A stretch of DNA of 64,000 bases from Tractidigestivibacter montrealensis (GTDB taxonomy: Bacteria; Actinomycetota; Coriobacteriia; Coriobacteriales; Atopobiaceae). Below the pieces are notes generated by a model. That model saw only the letters and a program-made list of their open reading frames with translations. It did not search any database and had not been told where the DNA came from. The stretch covers positions 62,001 to 126,000 of the forward strand of contig NZ_JANSKA010000001.1 in assembly GCF_024741235.1 (NCBI RefSeq), read 5' to 3'. The position numbers were made by a program, and so were the translations under genes. Below are positions 34,358 through 41,549 of the stretch, piece after piece (position 1 is the stretch's first letter; every line of letters begins with the position of its first letter).

Positions 34358-34588
34358 ATGTCATATTCACGGCGCAACGTGGCAAGGATGCTGACGGTGG
34401 AGGACCTTGCGCAGAGATTCTCGGTCTCACGGGCCACGGCCTACCGAATGGCCCACGAGCTTCCCATGGTTCGGGTGGGCCGCTGTCTCCGCATTTCGGA
34501 GGAGGCCCTCGAGGAGGCGCTCAGGGAGAACGACGGGGAGCTGTTCACTTCGTCCAGGCAGGAGGAGGACCGAGACGAGAGGTGCTAG
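34358..34588 (+). CDS. Excisionase/AlpA-like helix-turn-helix protein
   Basis: The 76-residue protein (ATG at 34358, AAGGAGG upstream) has a MerR/AlpA-type helix-turn-helix: MLTVEDLAQRFSVSRATAYR followed by VRVGRCLRISEEALEEAL. Such proteins act as recombination directionality factors or regulators of integrases. It is the best candidate for the island excisionase. The following 340 bp contain a weak ORF (34640-34825) that I do not trust. Confidence 0.7.
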   Translation: MSYSRRNVARMLTVEDLAQRFSVSRATAYRMAHELPMVRVGRCLRISEEALEEALRENDGELFTSSRQEEDRDERC

Positions 34589-34929
34589 GCACCTCGCCTC
34601 TCGTCGCAGGGCAAGGGCACCGGCAAAGCGCCACAGGACATGGTCGGCGGTGACGGGAGCCCGCAGCGCCCCCGCCACCGCCTATGGGCATACAGGGCAT
34701 TCGACAAGGCCTCGGTCTTCATGATGCGCGGCCCGAGCTACCGCGGATGCGGGTTCGACACCTACTCGGTCGAGGCGGTACCGCAGGCGACGAAGGTCAG
34801 GGGGACGCAACCGAAGGGAGTGTAGCCACCACATGAGTCAGGCAACCGGCTGCCGGCGCATTGGCTAGTATCGGCTGACCGGAATTGGCGATTATCGTCC
34901 GGCTGGATGTGGTTAAACTCTCCCGACGC

Positions 34930-35326
34930 TAACAGCGCGGCCGGACGAGTCGCTGAGCATACCCGAGCGTGCGTTTGCGCACTGTCGGCGTGCCGCCGAG
35001 GCGGGCATTGCCGAGTCCTGCTACAAGCTGGGGGATTTCCTGCGCGATGGCCGTGGTTGCGAGGTGGACCCGGGCAAGGCGTACCGGTGGTATCGGCGGG
35101 CCTACGACCTGGGGAAGAGCGACGCTCCCGTGTGTACTGGGGGAGTGCGGCGCTAGGGCTGGGAAGGGCGTGCGAGGAGGGCGAGGGCTGCGCCCAGAGC
35201 TTCGAGGGGGCGAGGGGTTGGTATTCTCGCGCCGTGACCGGGCTTTCTATTGCCGTGAGGGAGGGGGAGTCGTGGTATCGCGGGGCGCTCAAGAGCGCCG
35301 AGGCGGGGCTTGCGCGCGTCGGGTAG
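34930..35326 (+). pseudogene. Sel1-repeat protein remnant, frameshifted
   Basis: One frame reads RRAAEAGIAESCYKLGDFLR, DGRGCEVDPGKAYRWYRRAY, DLGKSDAPV, a clear Sel1-like repeat, and stops at about 35155. Another frame continues with WGSAALGLGRACEEGEGCAQ, SFEGARGWYSRAV and ALKSAEAGLARVG to 35326. The start is missing. I read it as a decayed C-terminal piece of a Sel1-repeat protein. Confidence 0.6.
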
Positions 35327-35343
35327 GAGTTTGCGGGGGAGTA

Positions 35344-35592
35344 CTAGGGGAAACCGGCCTCGCGGAGGCACCATGCGGCGATGCGCGAGATGAGCCCGGC
35401 GTCGACCTTGCCGTAGGGGATGCGAATGCTGCCCTTGCTGTAGGCGTATACGCCGTCCAGCTGGGCGGCAAAGTGCTCGCCCGGGCGCCCGCGGCCGGTG
35501 GAGAGCGCGTCCGCGGTGGTGCCGCCGATGTCGAAGAGGCCGTCTACGCTGTATGCGCCCTCGCGGTACCAGCGGACAAAGCGCTCCCGCAT
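35344..35592 (-). CDS. Small protein with DUF1801-like C-terminus (82 residues)
   Basis: The ORF ends GVYAYSKGSIRIPYGKVDAG, LISRIAAWCLREAGF, similar to the end of DUF1801 proteins as I know them, but the start does not fit the full domain, so it may be a fragment. The ATG at 35592 has GGGGGATAGAC upstream. The 380 bp to its right (35593-35984) contain only weak ORFs. Confidence 0.35.
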   Translation of the reverse strand: MRERFVRWYREGAYSVDGLFDIGGTTADALSTGRGRPGEHFAAQLDGVYAYSKGSIRIPYGKVDAGLISRIAAWCLREAGFP

Positions 35593-35984
35593 GTCTATCC
35601 CCCGGCACCCCCTTCACTTCGTCGCCCGTTTCCGGGGAATCTGAACCGCACAGCCCACCCTCGATGCCCCGTCGTTATCTATGGACTCCAAGTCTGCCTT
35701 CCCGTCCATCGGCTGGGTCGAGCCAGGCCCGACGAGTTGCAGGGTGCATATGCATTCCCGGATGACTGTCACCAACAATTTGGTACCAGGAGCACGATTC
35801 GTTAAGAAAAGCGCTGGGATGAGGTTGCCGGACTTCCGACACCCCGTCGCGGAAGTTTCCGCCTCACGCCAGCTCGTCCCCGTCACCTGCAACGGCAGCG
35901 ACTTCTACCCCGAGAGCCGAACCGTCTGTTGATGTTCGTCGCGAGCTATTAACATAACAGGTAAATTCTGTCAACCGGGAATCC

Positions 35985-36023
35985 AAATTTGATTCCGTAA
36001 GCGGTAGCCTACGACTTACACAA
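35985..36023 (+). repeat. 39-bp inverted repeat, left copy
   Basis: This 39-bp sequence (core TGATTCCGTAAGCGG, ACGACTTACACAA) is repeated exactly in inverted orientation at 50965-51003. Inside it GTAAG...CTTAC and GGTAG/CTAC form an imperfect dyad. In both places it points toward the next gene (T4CP here, 152 bp away). The 150 bp after it show no ORF. Confidence 0.85.
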
Positions 36024-36174
36024 GCCTTCCTCGAAGGCCCAAGATGAATACGCGACCAAAAACAGAGAAAAACAAAAGGCCTCGGGGACCTCGCCTAGAT
36101 GGTGGATCTGCCACCCATCCAGAATGACGTCTGACCCCGGGTAGGCCAGCCATCGAACGGAAAGGGGCACGGCC

Positions 36175-37833
36175 ATGATCAGCGCAGACGAGACTATCCT
36201 CGGGAGACGCGTATGCCTGGGAACCAACCAGCGCGAAACAAGTCGCAACAACAACCTACTGGTGGTTGGCGCACCAGGGACAGGCAAGAGCCGCACCGTT
36301 ATCGAACCCAACGTAATGCAGTGCAACAGCTCATATGTGATAGTCGAGCCGAAGGGCATGCTGCGGCGCCACCTCGCACCAGGTCTCGCCGCCGCCGGCT
36401 ACGAAGTCCGCACACTCGACTTTTCAGAGCCCTCCAGGTCCGACTGCAGCTGGAACCCCCTCTCCCGTGCCGTCACCATCGGGGAAGTGAAGAACCTCTC
36501 TTGGGAGCTCTGCGCCGTAGACGGGCTCAACCAATATGAGGTCTTTTGGCAGGAGCAGGCATCGCTGCTGCTCGAATCCCTGATACTTGGGACCGCAGAA
36601 CTCAAGGAGTACTCTCACGACCTTCGTGGCATCCAGAGTCTCGCGAGCAAGGCTTACGAGAAAGCCAAATGCGACAGCTACTTGGAACGTTATTCGTGTG
36701 AGCTTGACAAGATCATGGGCTCTCTCGCCGAGAATCAGTCGGACCGGGAAGAGATAGCGACTGCTATCTCAATCGCGCAAGCCCGGTTGGACGGCGCGCA
36801 AGCTGAGGTACAGGAGGCAATCACCAAGCTCGCCAGCGCTTTGGGCGAGAGGCCGCCGCATTTCGATGACCGGGGCCCCAACGCAGGGAAGGCCCATCGC
36901 CCCCGGATAGGAATACGATTCCTCTTCCCCGATGCGGACGTCGACGAGAAGACATCGGAGTTGATGTATCAAGCGCAGCAGATGGCCACGGGAAGGGGTG
37001 CCGGGCATGGCCCCAACGCGGGCAGTCTCCAGCCCGAGATGAACGCCCTCATATCCGCGTACCGAGATTACGCGGATGCAATGGAGACGCTGGAGGCAGA
37101 GGAGAAGCGCAAGCCACGGCGCATCAAGAACGAGGCGAGCGAGCTCTACCTGCGTGTCTCGTCCAACCCGGGCAAGACCTGGGAGTGCGTGCTTTCAACG
37201 CTGGCGGGTGCCATCGACCAGTGGAGAGATCCAGACCTGCTTAACATGCTCTCTGACAGGGCAGATGCGATCGACTTCGCCCCCATTGGCGAGAGACCCA
37301 CGGCACTCTTCGTTGTGGTAAGTGACACTGACTCGTCGCTCTACCCTCTTGTGGGCGTGTTCATGTCTCAGCTCGTCGACGCACTGGTGCGCCACGCAGA
37401 CTCGACTCCCGAGGGACGTCTCGGGATGCCCGTACGCATAGTCTTGGACGACTTCGCAACAATGCGAGGCGGTTCCTGGTCATCTGTCGAGGCGTGGGCC
37501 AACGCGACTCGCTCTCGCGAGATCTGGTGGACCGTCGCCATCCAAGGGATAGGCCAGCTGGATCAGATGCTTGGCCATGCAAGTTCCCAGGGCCTGCTCG
37601 CCGCATGTGACAGCCAGGTCTTCGTTGGCATCCCAAACGACCCCGTGACCTCAAGCTACCTGCGCTCGAGACTTATTAAGCCGCGAACGCTCGATGAGGA
37701 GTGCAAGGAGGGTGAGCCATCCTTCGTGCTCATCCGCGGCAACTTGCCGGTGATTACCAGGACATACGACCCCGACATCCACCCGAATCGAGTCGAGTTC
37801 GCCTTCGAGCAGATGGTCACCGAGGCAGGATAA
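36175..37833 (+). CDS. TraG/VirD4-like coupling ATPase without membrane anchor
   Basis: The 552-residue protein has Walker A GAPGTGKSRTVIEPN (residues 32-46), the T4CP-typical YVIVEPKGMLRRHL and TLDFSEPSRSDCSWNPL, a long charged insert (about 180-330) and C-terminal VLDDFATMRGG (Walker B-like), IWWTVAIQGIGQL and LIRGNLPVITRTYDP. It would bring DNA-relaxase complexes to a secretion channel. There is no N-terminal membrane helix, so it must rely on a partner or helper element. AAAGGGG precedes the ATG. Confidence 0.8.
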   Translation: MISADETILGRRVCLGTNQRETSRNNNLLVVGAPGTGKSRTVIEPNVMQCNSSYVIVEPKGMLRRHLAPGLAAAGYEVRTLDFSEPSRSDCSWNPLSRAVTIGEVKNLSWELCAVDGLNQYEVFWQEQASLLLESLILGTAELKEYSHDLRGIQSLASKAYEKAKCDSYLERYSCELDKIMGSLAENQSDREEIATAISIAQARLDGAQAEVQEAITKLASALGERPPHFDDRGPNAGKAHRPRIGIRFLFPDADVDEKTSELMYQAQQMATGRGAGHGPNAGSLQPEMNALISAYRDYADAMETLEAEEKRKPRRIKNEASELYLRVSSNPGKTWECVLSTLAGAIDQWRDPDLLNMLSDRADAIDFAPIGERPTALFVVVSDTDSSLYPLVGVFMSQLVDALVRHADSTPEGRLGMPVRIVLDDFATMRGGSWSSVEAWANATRSREIWWTVAIQGIGQLDQMLGHASSQGLLAACDSQVFVGIPNDPVTSSYLRSRLIKPRTLDEECKEGEPSFVLIRGNLPVITRTYDPDIHPNRVEFAFEQMVTEAG

Positions 37834-37922
37834 GGCCATGGCGCAGGGTGGGACGAAGAGGAGCGGCCGGAGTGCAATAGTTACGAACATGATTAGGACA
37901 TGGCGGGTTTAACCCAACGCCG

Positions 37923-37965
37923 CCAGCGGCAGCAGACCGAGCACGCGCTCGGATGCTGCCGCTGG
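37923..37965 (+). terminator. Hairpin after the coupling ATPase gene
   Basis: A 12-bp perfect stem (37923-37934 with 37954-37965) encloses a second CCGAGC/GCTCGG stem. It ends the ATPase transcript 90 bp past the stop. Confidence 0.65.
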
Positions 37966-38009
37966 AACCTAATACAAACAAGTAACTCGAGGCGAAGAGA
38001 GACACCCTG

Positions 38010-38235
38010 GGGAAGACGGGGACATTCCCGACCTATTGGGAGCTCTCGAAGAGACTACCAGGGGTGAAAGCAGGAGCATCCGTGGCTGTCCAAGGCAGAC
38101 TACCGTGCACTCCGAGGAGCATATAGAGACTCCTCTCATGCCATCGAGAACTTCTTCCGACGCCGCAGAGTGAAGCAGACTTCTGGCTGCCCACGGTTCA
38201 AGTCGAGAGTGGAGTCCGTGCACATGCAAGAGATG
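38010..38235 (+). pseudogene. IS200/IS605 TnpB (OrfB) N-terminal remnant
   Basis: Translated pieces read WELSKRLPGVKAGASVAV and then, one frame away, KADYRALRGAYRDSSHAIEN and FFRRRRVKQTSGCPRFKSRV, matching the N-terminal part of TnpB transposon nucleases (the NFFRR..G.P.FKSR motif). The frame is broken and the rest is missing. The fragment ends next to shufflon site 1, so the shufflon locus may have formed in or displaced an IS605-type element. Confidence 0.6.
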
Positions 38236-38251
38236 CTGATTACAGGAGCAC

Positions 38252-38265
38252 AAATGGCTATTTGG
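38252..38265 (+). repeat. Shufflon inversion site 1 (+)
   Basis: AAATGGCTATTTGG, forward orientation. It encodes the NGYL hinge at the start of the silent TRD2 cassette. The match with site 4 extends to 22 bp (GCAC before, AAGA after). Confidence 0.8.
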
Positions 38266-38906
38266 AAGAGTTAGGCAAAACTATCTGGAAGCAATATGCT
38301 ACAGATGCGGGCCAATACCAAACCATCGACTCTGTTGCTGGCAATATTATTACGGGCAAAACACCATCTACGAAAAAGCCGGAGTACTATGGCGGCGTCT
38401 ATCCATTCGTAACAATCCCTGACATGCATTCAAGCGTATGGCTCTGTTCTACCGACAGGGCGCTCAGCGACCTAGGCAACGAATCGCAACCGAAAAAACT
38501 GGTGCCAGCGGGGAGTGTGCTTGTATCTTGCATAGCTACAATCGGTCTTGTTGGTTTGACTGCCTATCCATCGCACTTTAACCAACAGATTAACGCCGTC
38601 GTGCCTAACCGTTCGGGTGAGGAATACTATCTTTATTATGCGCTTTCAGCAATTAAGTCAAAATTGCTCGGAATTGGGGCAACTGGCAGCGCTACGCTCA
38701 ACGTAAACAAGGCTGCTTTCTCTAGTATTGAAATTCCATGGCCCTCATCACAGCAGATGCGGGATTATTTGCACAGAGTTACTCCTGTCTTTGAAGCCAT
38801 GAAAACGCGAACAATTGAATCAATCAAACTCGAACAGATCCGCGATGCCCTTCTTCCTAAACTCCTGTCAGGTCAGATAGATGTCTCCAAGGTGGCTGTC
38901 CAATGA
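38253..38906 (+). CDS. hsdS: Silent hsdS cassette: C-terminal half (second TRD)
   Basis: The frame enters through site 1 as NGYLEELGKTIWKQYATDAG and continues as a complete second target-recognition half: NIITGKTPSTKKPEYYGGVY, NLNVNKAAF-type contact region and LEQIRDALLPKLLSGQIDVS. It lacks a start codon with ribosome site (the first usable codon is TTG at 38262) and a promoter, so it is silent here. After inversion between sites 1 and 4 it would replace the second half of the expressed HsdS in frame. The 144-residue ORF overlaps its end by 4 bp. Confidence 0.85.
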   Translation, partial: NGYLEELGKTIWKQYATDAGQYQTIDSVAGNIITGKTPSTKKPEYYGGVYPFVTIPDMHSSVWLCSTDRALSDLGNESQPKKLVPAGSVLVSCIATIGLVGLTAYPSHFNQQINAVVPNRSGEEYYLYYALSAIKSKLLGIGATGSATLNVNKAAFSSIEIPWPSSQQMRDYLHRVTPVFEAMKTRTIESIKLEQIRDALLPKLLSGQIDVSKVAVQ

Positions 38907-39337
38907 GGACGGTCGCGTTGAGGTTCGCCGAGAACTTCGCCCCTGACTGTGGTACAGTAGCTACTCATGAGGCCGTTATCAGGAAGCTGGGATACGTATG
39001 GTACGGAAAGCTTGGGAGTGCCGTATCAGCCAAGACCGCAGGTGACATCCTCCTAAACGACGATCCTCGCTTACTGCTCATACATAGCGGCGGCCAAGAC
39101 CGCTGGTGGTGCCACATCGACGCCATCAAGCGCGAAGTGCCCCCTGCCGAGGGGATACCCAGCTACTATCGTGACAAGGCAAAAGACTTCGGCTGCTGGT
39201 TCAGAATCCGACGTTTCGAACGGGCTGAGCCTGACGTGATGTCCAAATGCAGGGTCATCTCATCTGGCAGGATACTCACTTCGGCCTCAAGGCACAGCAT
39301 GAGCCCCTATTTCATCATCGACTACGCAGCCAAATAG
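38903..39337 (+). CDS. Unknown 144-residue protein, possibly PUA/EVE-like
   Basis: The ATG overlaps the stop of the silent hsdS half (ATGA), so translation would be coupled to it. The sequence has a beta-rich pattern with many aromatic residues (YVWYGKLGSAVSAKTAGDIL, DRWWCHIDAIKREVPP, DFGCWFRIRRFE) that reminds me of EVE/PUA modified-base-binding domains; this is a guess from pattern and needs a structure-based search. Its stop codon lies inside inversion site 2. Because it rides with the TRD2 cassette, its expression should be switched on together with that specificity. Confidence 0.5.
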   Translation: MRTVALRFAENFAPDCGTVATHEAVIRKLGYVWYGKLGSAVSAKTAGDILLNDDPRLLLIHSGGQDRWWCHIDAIKREVPPAEGIPSYYRDKAKDFGCWFRIRRFERAEPDVMSKCRVISSGRILTSASRHSMSPYFIIDYAAK

Positions 39338-39343
39338 CCATTT
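39330..39343 (-). repeat. Shufflon inversion site 2 (-)
   Basis: CCAAATAGCCATTT, reverse orientation. The match with site 3 extends to 17 bp plus a following GCGTAG. The stop codons of the two convergent flanking genes (144- and 207-residue ORFs) lie in or at this site. Confidence 0.8.
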
Positions 39344-39965
39344 ATATCTCTCTGGCAATCCCACTACGGAAGTCGAGCACGGGTTGGTAAAGAAAGCTGT
39401 CAGAGCCCCTGTCGTCGTTCATCTCGGGATGTTCGTTCAAGAATCTATCGATCCCAGCCTCGAGGTTGTCCAGGAACTTCCTCAGGTCGAGGTCGATTTT
39501 GAGAAAGCCATCGGGTTCCAGATTCCCCTGCATCTTCTCGATGCCGTCGCAGCCGGCAGGCATCTCGTCGAAGATCCGGAACTGTATGACATTGAAGGGC
39601 GTCTTGTTCCTTTCAACATGAGGTGCATTGACGCCCTCGTGAAGATACACACAGCGCAGCTGATAGCAGTCGTCGCCAGAAAAGTAGCTGGTAAAATATG
39701 AAGTTGGCCCGACATCGGCTCCCCTTATATCCCAGGCATCAGGTCCGTCAGGTCGCGGCCCCACATATGAGGGAGCAACGTACTTGTCAAACCACTTCGA
39801 GTATCGCTCACTCGACGAAGAGCCGGGATACAGACGGTCACCGCATATATCTGGCAACGTGAGGGCCATAGATATGGCCGAGAGGAACGCTCCAGCCTCG
39901 AACGCCTTGCGCACGTCTCCCATGCGGCCGCGTATCGACGTGTCTACTTGATGCGGTATCACCAT
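39342..39965 (-). CDS. HEPN-like protein with RxxxxH motif (207 residues)
   Basis: The helical N-terminus (GDVRKAFEAGAFLSAISMAL, TLPDICGD), WFDKYVAPSYVG and the segment SGDDCYQLRCVYLHEG resemble a group of HEPN/abortive-infection proteins in which R-x4-H is the RNase active site (here RCVYLH). I start at the ATG at 39965 because AGAGG lies 6 bp upstream. It is carried inside the invertible segment between sites 2 and 3, antiparallel to the recombinase gene. A phage-defence or toxin role is inferred. Confidence 0.55.
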   Translation of the reverse strand: MVIPHQVDTSIRGRMGDVRKAFEAGAFLSAISMALTLPDICGDRLYPGSSSSERYSKWFDKYVAPSYVGPRPDGPDAWDIRGADVGPTSYFTSYFSGDDCYQLRCVYLHEGVNAPHVERNKTPFNVIQFRIFDEMPAGCDGIEKMQGNLEPDGFLKIDLDLRKFLDNLEAGIDRFLNEHPEMNDDRGSDSFLYQPVLDFRSGIAREI

Positions 39966-40044
39966 GTCCAACCTCTACGTACACTAGGCACCAGCTGCAA
40001 TCACGACCTGAGAATACTTTCATCCCCGAATGAAAGGAACCCCC

Positions 40045-41013
40045 ATGGAAGTGATCATCAACAGCATCCTAAGCCAGATGCAGGCCCTGCTTAGCGGCAG
40101 CCAGCTCAAGACCCTGAAGAACGTGCTTGTTTGCACGCTCAGCAATCAGACCTGCAGCGCGGCATCCGATGCGGAAGCAGACCTCCTCACCCTCTTCCTC
40201 ACAGCCAAAGAGGTCGAGGGCTGCTCGCCCAAGACCATCGCCTACTACAAAAGCACGCTGGAACACATGACGACCGCCCTCGCAAAGCCCTATACGCAGG
40301 TGACAAGCGACGACCTGCGCGCCTATCTCTCCGGCTATGAGGCGCAGCGCCACGCGGGCAAGGTCACGATCGACAACATCCGTCGTATCATGTCGAGCTT
40401 TTTCTCGTGGCTTGAGGACGAGGACTACGTGGTCAAGAGCCCCGTGCGGCGCATCCATCGCGTGAAGTGCGCCCAGGTCGCGAAAGCGGTACTCACCGAC
40501 GAGGAGCTTGAGAGCATCCGCAGCAGCTGCACCTGCGCCCGCGACCTCGCAATCGTGGACGTGCTCGCCTCCACCGGCATGCGCGTGGGCGAGCTCGTGG
40601 GCCTTGATATCGCCGACGTCGACCTCGACGGGCGCGAGTGCGTGGTCACGGGCAAGGGAAACAAGCAGCGCCCCGCCTACTTCGACGCACGCGCGAAGCT
40701 GCACCTCTCCGAGTACCTCGAAGCCCGCACCGACGACTGTCCCGCGCTGTTCGTGTCCCTCAAGGGCGAGCCCCGGCGCGTCTCCATAGGCAACGTTGAG
40801 GCGCGCGTGCGCGAGCTCGGCAGGGCCGCCAGCGTCGAGCGCGTCCACCCGCACAAGTTCCGCCGCACCCTCGCCACGCATGCGATTGACAAGGGGATGC
40901 CCATCGAGCAGGTGCAAAAGCTCCTCGGCCATGCGAAAATAGACACCACCATGCGCTACGCCATGGTGGACCAGAACAACGTGAAGGCATCACACAGGAA
41001 GTACTTGGAATGA
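40045..41013 (+). CDS. Tyrosine recombinase of the hsdS shufflon (XerC/D-like)
   Basis: The 322-residue recombinase has a SAM-like core-binding domain (about 50-140: LTLFLTAKEVEGCSPKTIAY) and catalytic R in STGMRVGELVGLD, K in GKGNKQR, HKFRRTLATH (HxxR), LLGHAKIDTTMRYAMV (H and the tyrosine). The start at 40045 has AAAGGAAC upstream; the ATG at 40030 has none. It lies inside the segment it would invert, and its last codons overlap the start of the N-terminal hsdS half by 4 bp, so both share a transcript. Confidence 0.88.
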   Translation: MEVIINSILSQMQALLSGSQLKTLKNVLVCTLSNQTCSAASDAEADLLTLFLTAKEVEGCSPKTIAYYKSTLEHMTTALAKPYTQVTSDDLRAYLSGYEAQRHAGKVTIDNIRRIMSSFFSWLEDEDYVVKSPVRRIHRVKCAQVAKAVLTDEELESIRSSCTCARDLAIVDVLASTGMRVGELVGLDIADVDLDGRECVVTGKGNKQRPAYFDARAKLHLSEYLEARTDDCPALFVSLKGEPRRVSIGNVEARVRELGRAASVERVHPHKFRRTLATHAIDKGMPIEQVQKLLGHAKIDTTMRYAMVDQNNVKASHRKYLE

Positions 41014-41549
41014 CTGAGACTTCGCTCGGAGAGCTGAGCATGGATGGTGGCCGCTATGGAATAGCAGCATCCGCTGTCGATTACACACCTGACCTTCCAG
41101 CATACCTGCGCATTACCGACATACGAGACGATGGAACACTCGATCTCTCATCGAGAAAATCAGTGGAAGACCCTAACGCCACTGATTACATGCTGGAGCC
41201 AAACGACATTGTGTTTGCGCGCACAGGTAACAGCACTGGACGTAATTACTTCTATGATCCACGTGATGGACGATTTGCATATGCAGGGTTCCTCATCAAG
41301 TTCTCGCTCAACCCAGCTGAAGTCAACCCGAGGTATATCAAGTATTACGCTCAGTCAAAGCCTTATTGGGATTGGGTAGCCTCATTCAACACCGGTAGCA
41401 CAAGAGGCAACATTAACGCCAAGACCTACGCTTCGATGCCAATAACGCTTCCCTCTCGCTGTACACAGGATGGAATCGTTCGTTTCTGTGATGCGATATC
41501 GGATAAGATTCGAGTCAACGGCCAGATAAATGGCTATTTGGCGGCGTAG
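41010..41549 (+). CDS. hsdS: Half-length HsdS: N-terminal TRD cassette
   Basis: The 179-residue ORF holds one target-recognition domain (GIAASAVDYTPDLPAYLRIT, EPNDIVFARTGNSTGRNYFY, SFNTGSTRGNINAKTYASMP) and ends at inversion site 3 as GQINGYLAA and stop. It overlaps the recombinase stop (ATGA). Inversion between sites 3 and 4 would fuse it in frame to a second TRD, giving a full HsdS on this strand. As it stands it encodes a half subunit, which in some type I systems can dimerise to a working specificity. Confidence 0.85.
   Translation: MTETSLGELSMDGGRYGIAASAVDYTPDLPAYLRITDIRDDGTLDLSSRKSVEDPNATDYMLEPNDIVFARTGNSTGRNYFYDPRDGRFAYAGFLIKFSLNPAEVNPRYIKYYAQSKPYWDWVASFNTGSTRGNINAKTYASMPITLPSRCTQDGIVRFCDAISDKIRVNGQINGYLAA

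Noticed and set aside
34640-34825. 61-codon ORF after the excisionase-like gene
   Set aside because: It has no ribosome site, no recognisable pattern, and lies in decayed sequence.
35626-35932. Overlapping 92- and 83-codon ORFs on opposite strands
   Set aside because: Neither has a convincing start site or family pattern; I treat the region as intergenic.
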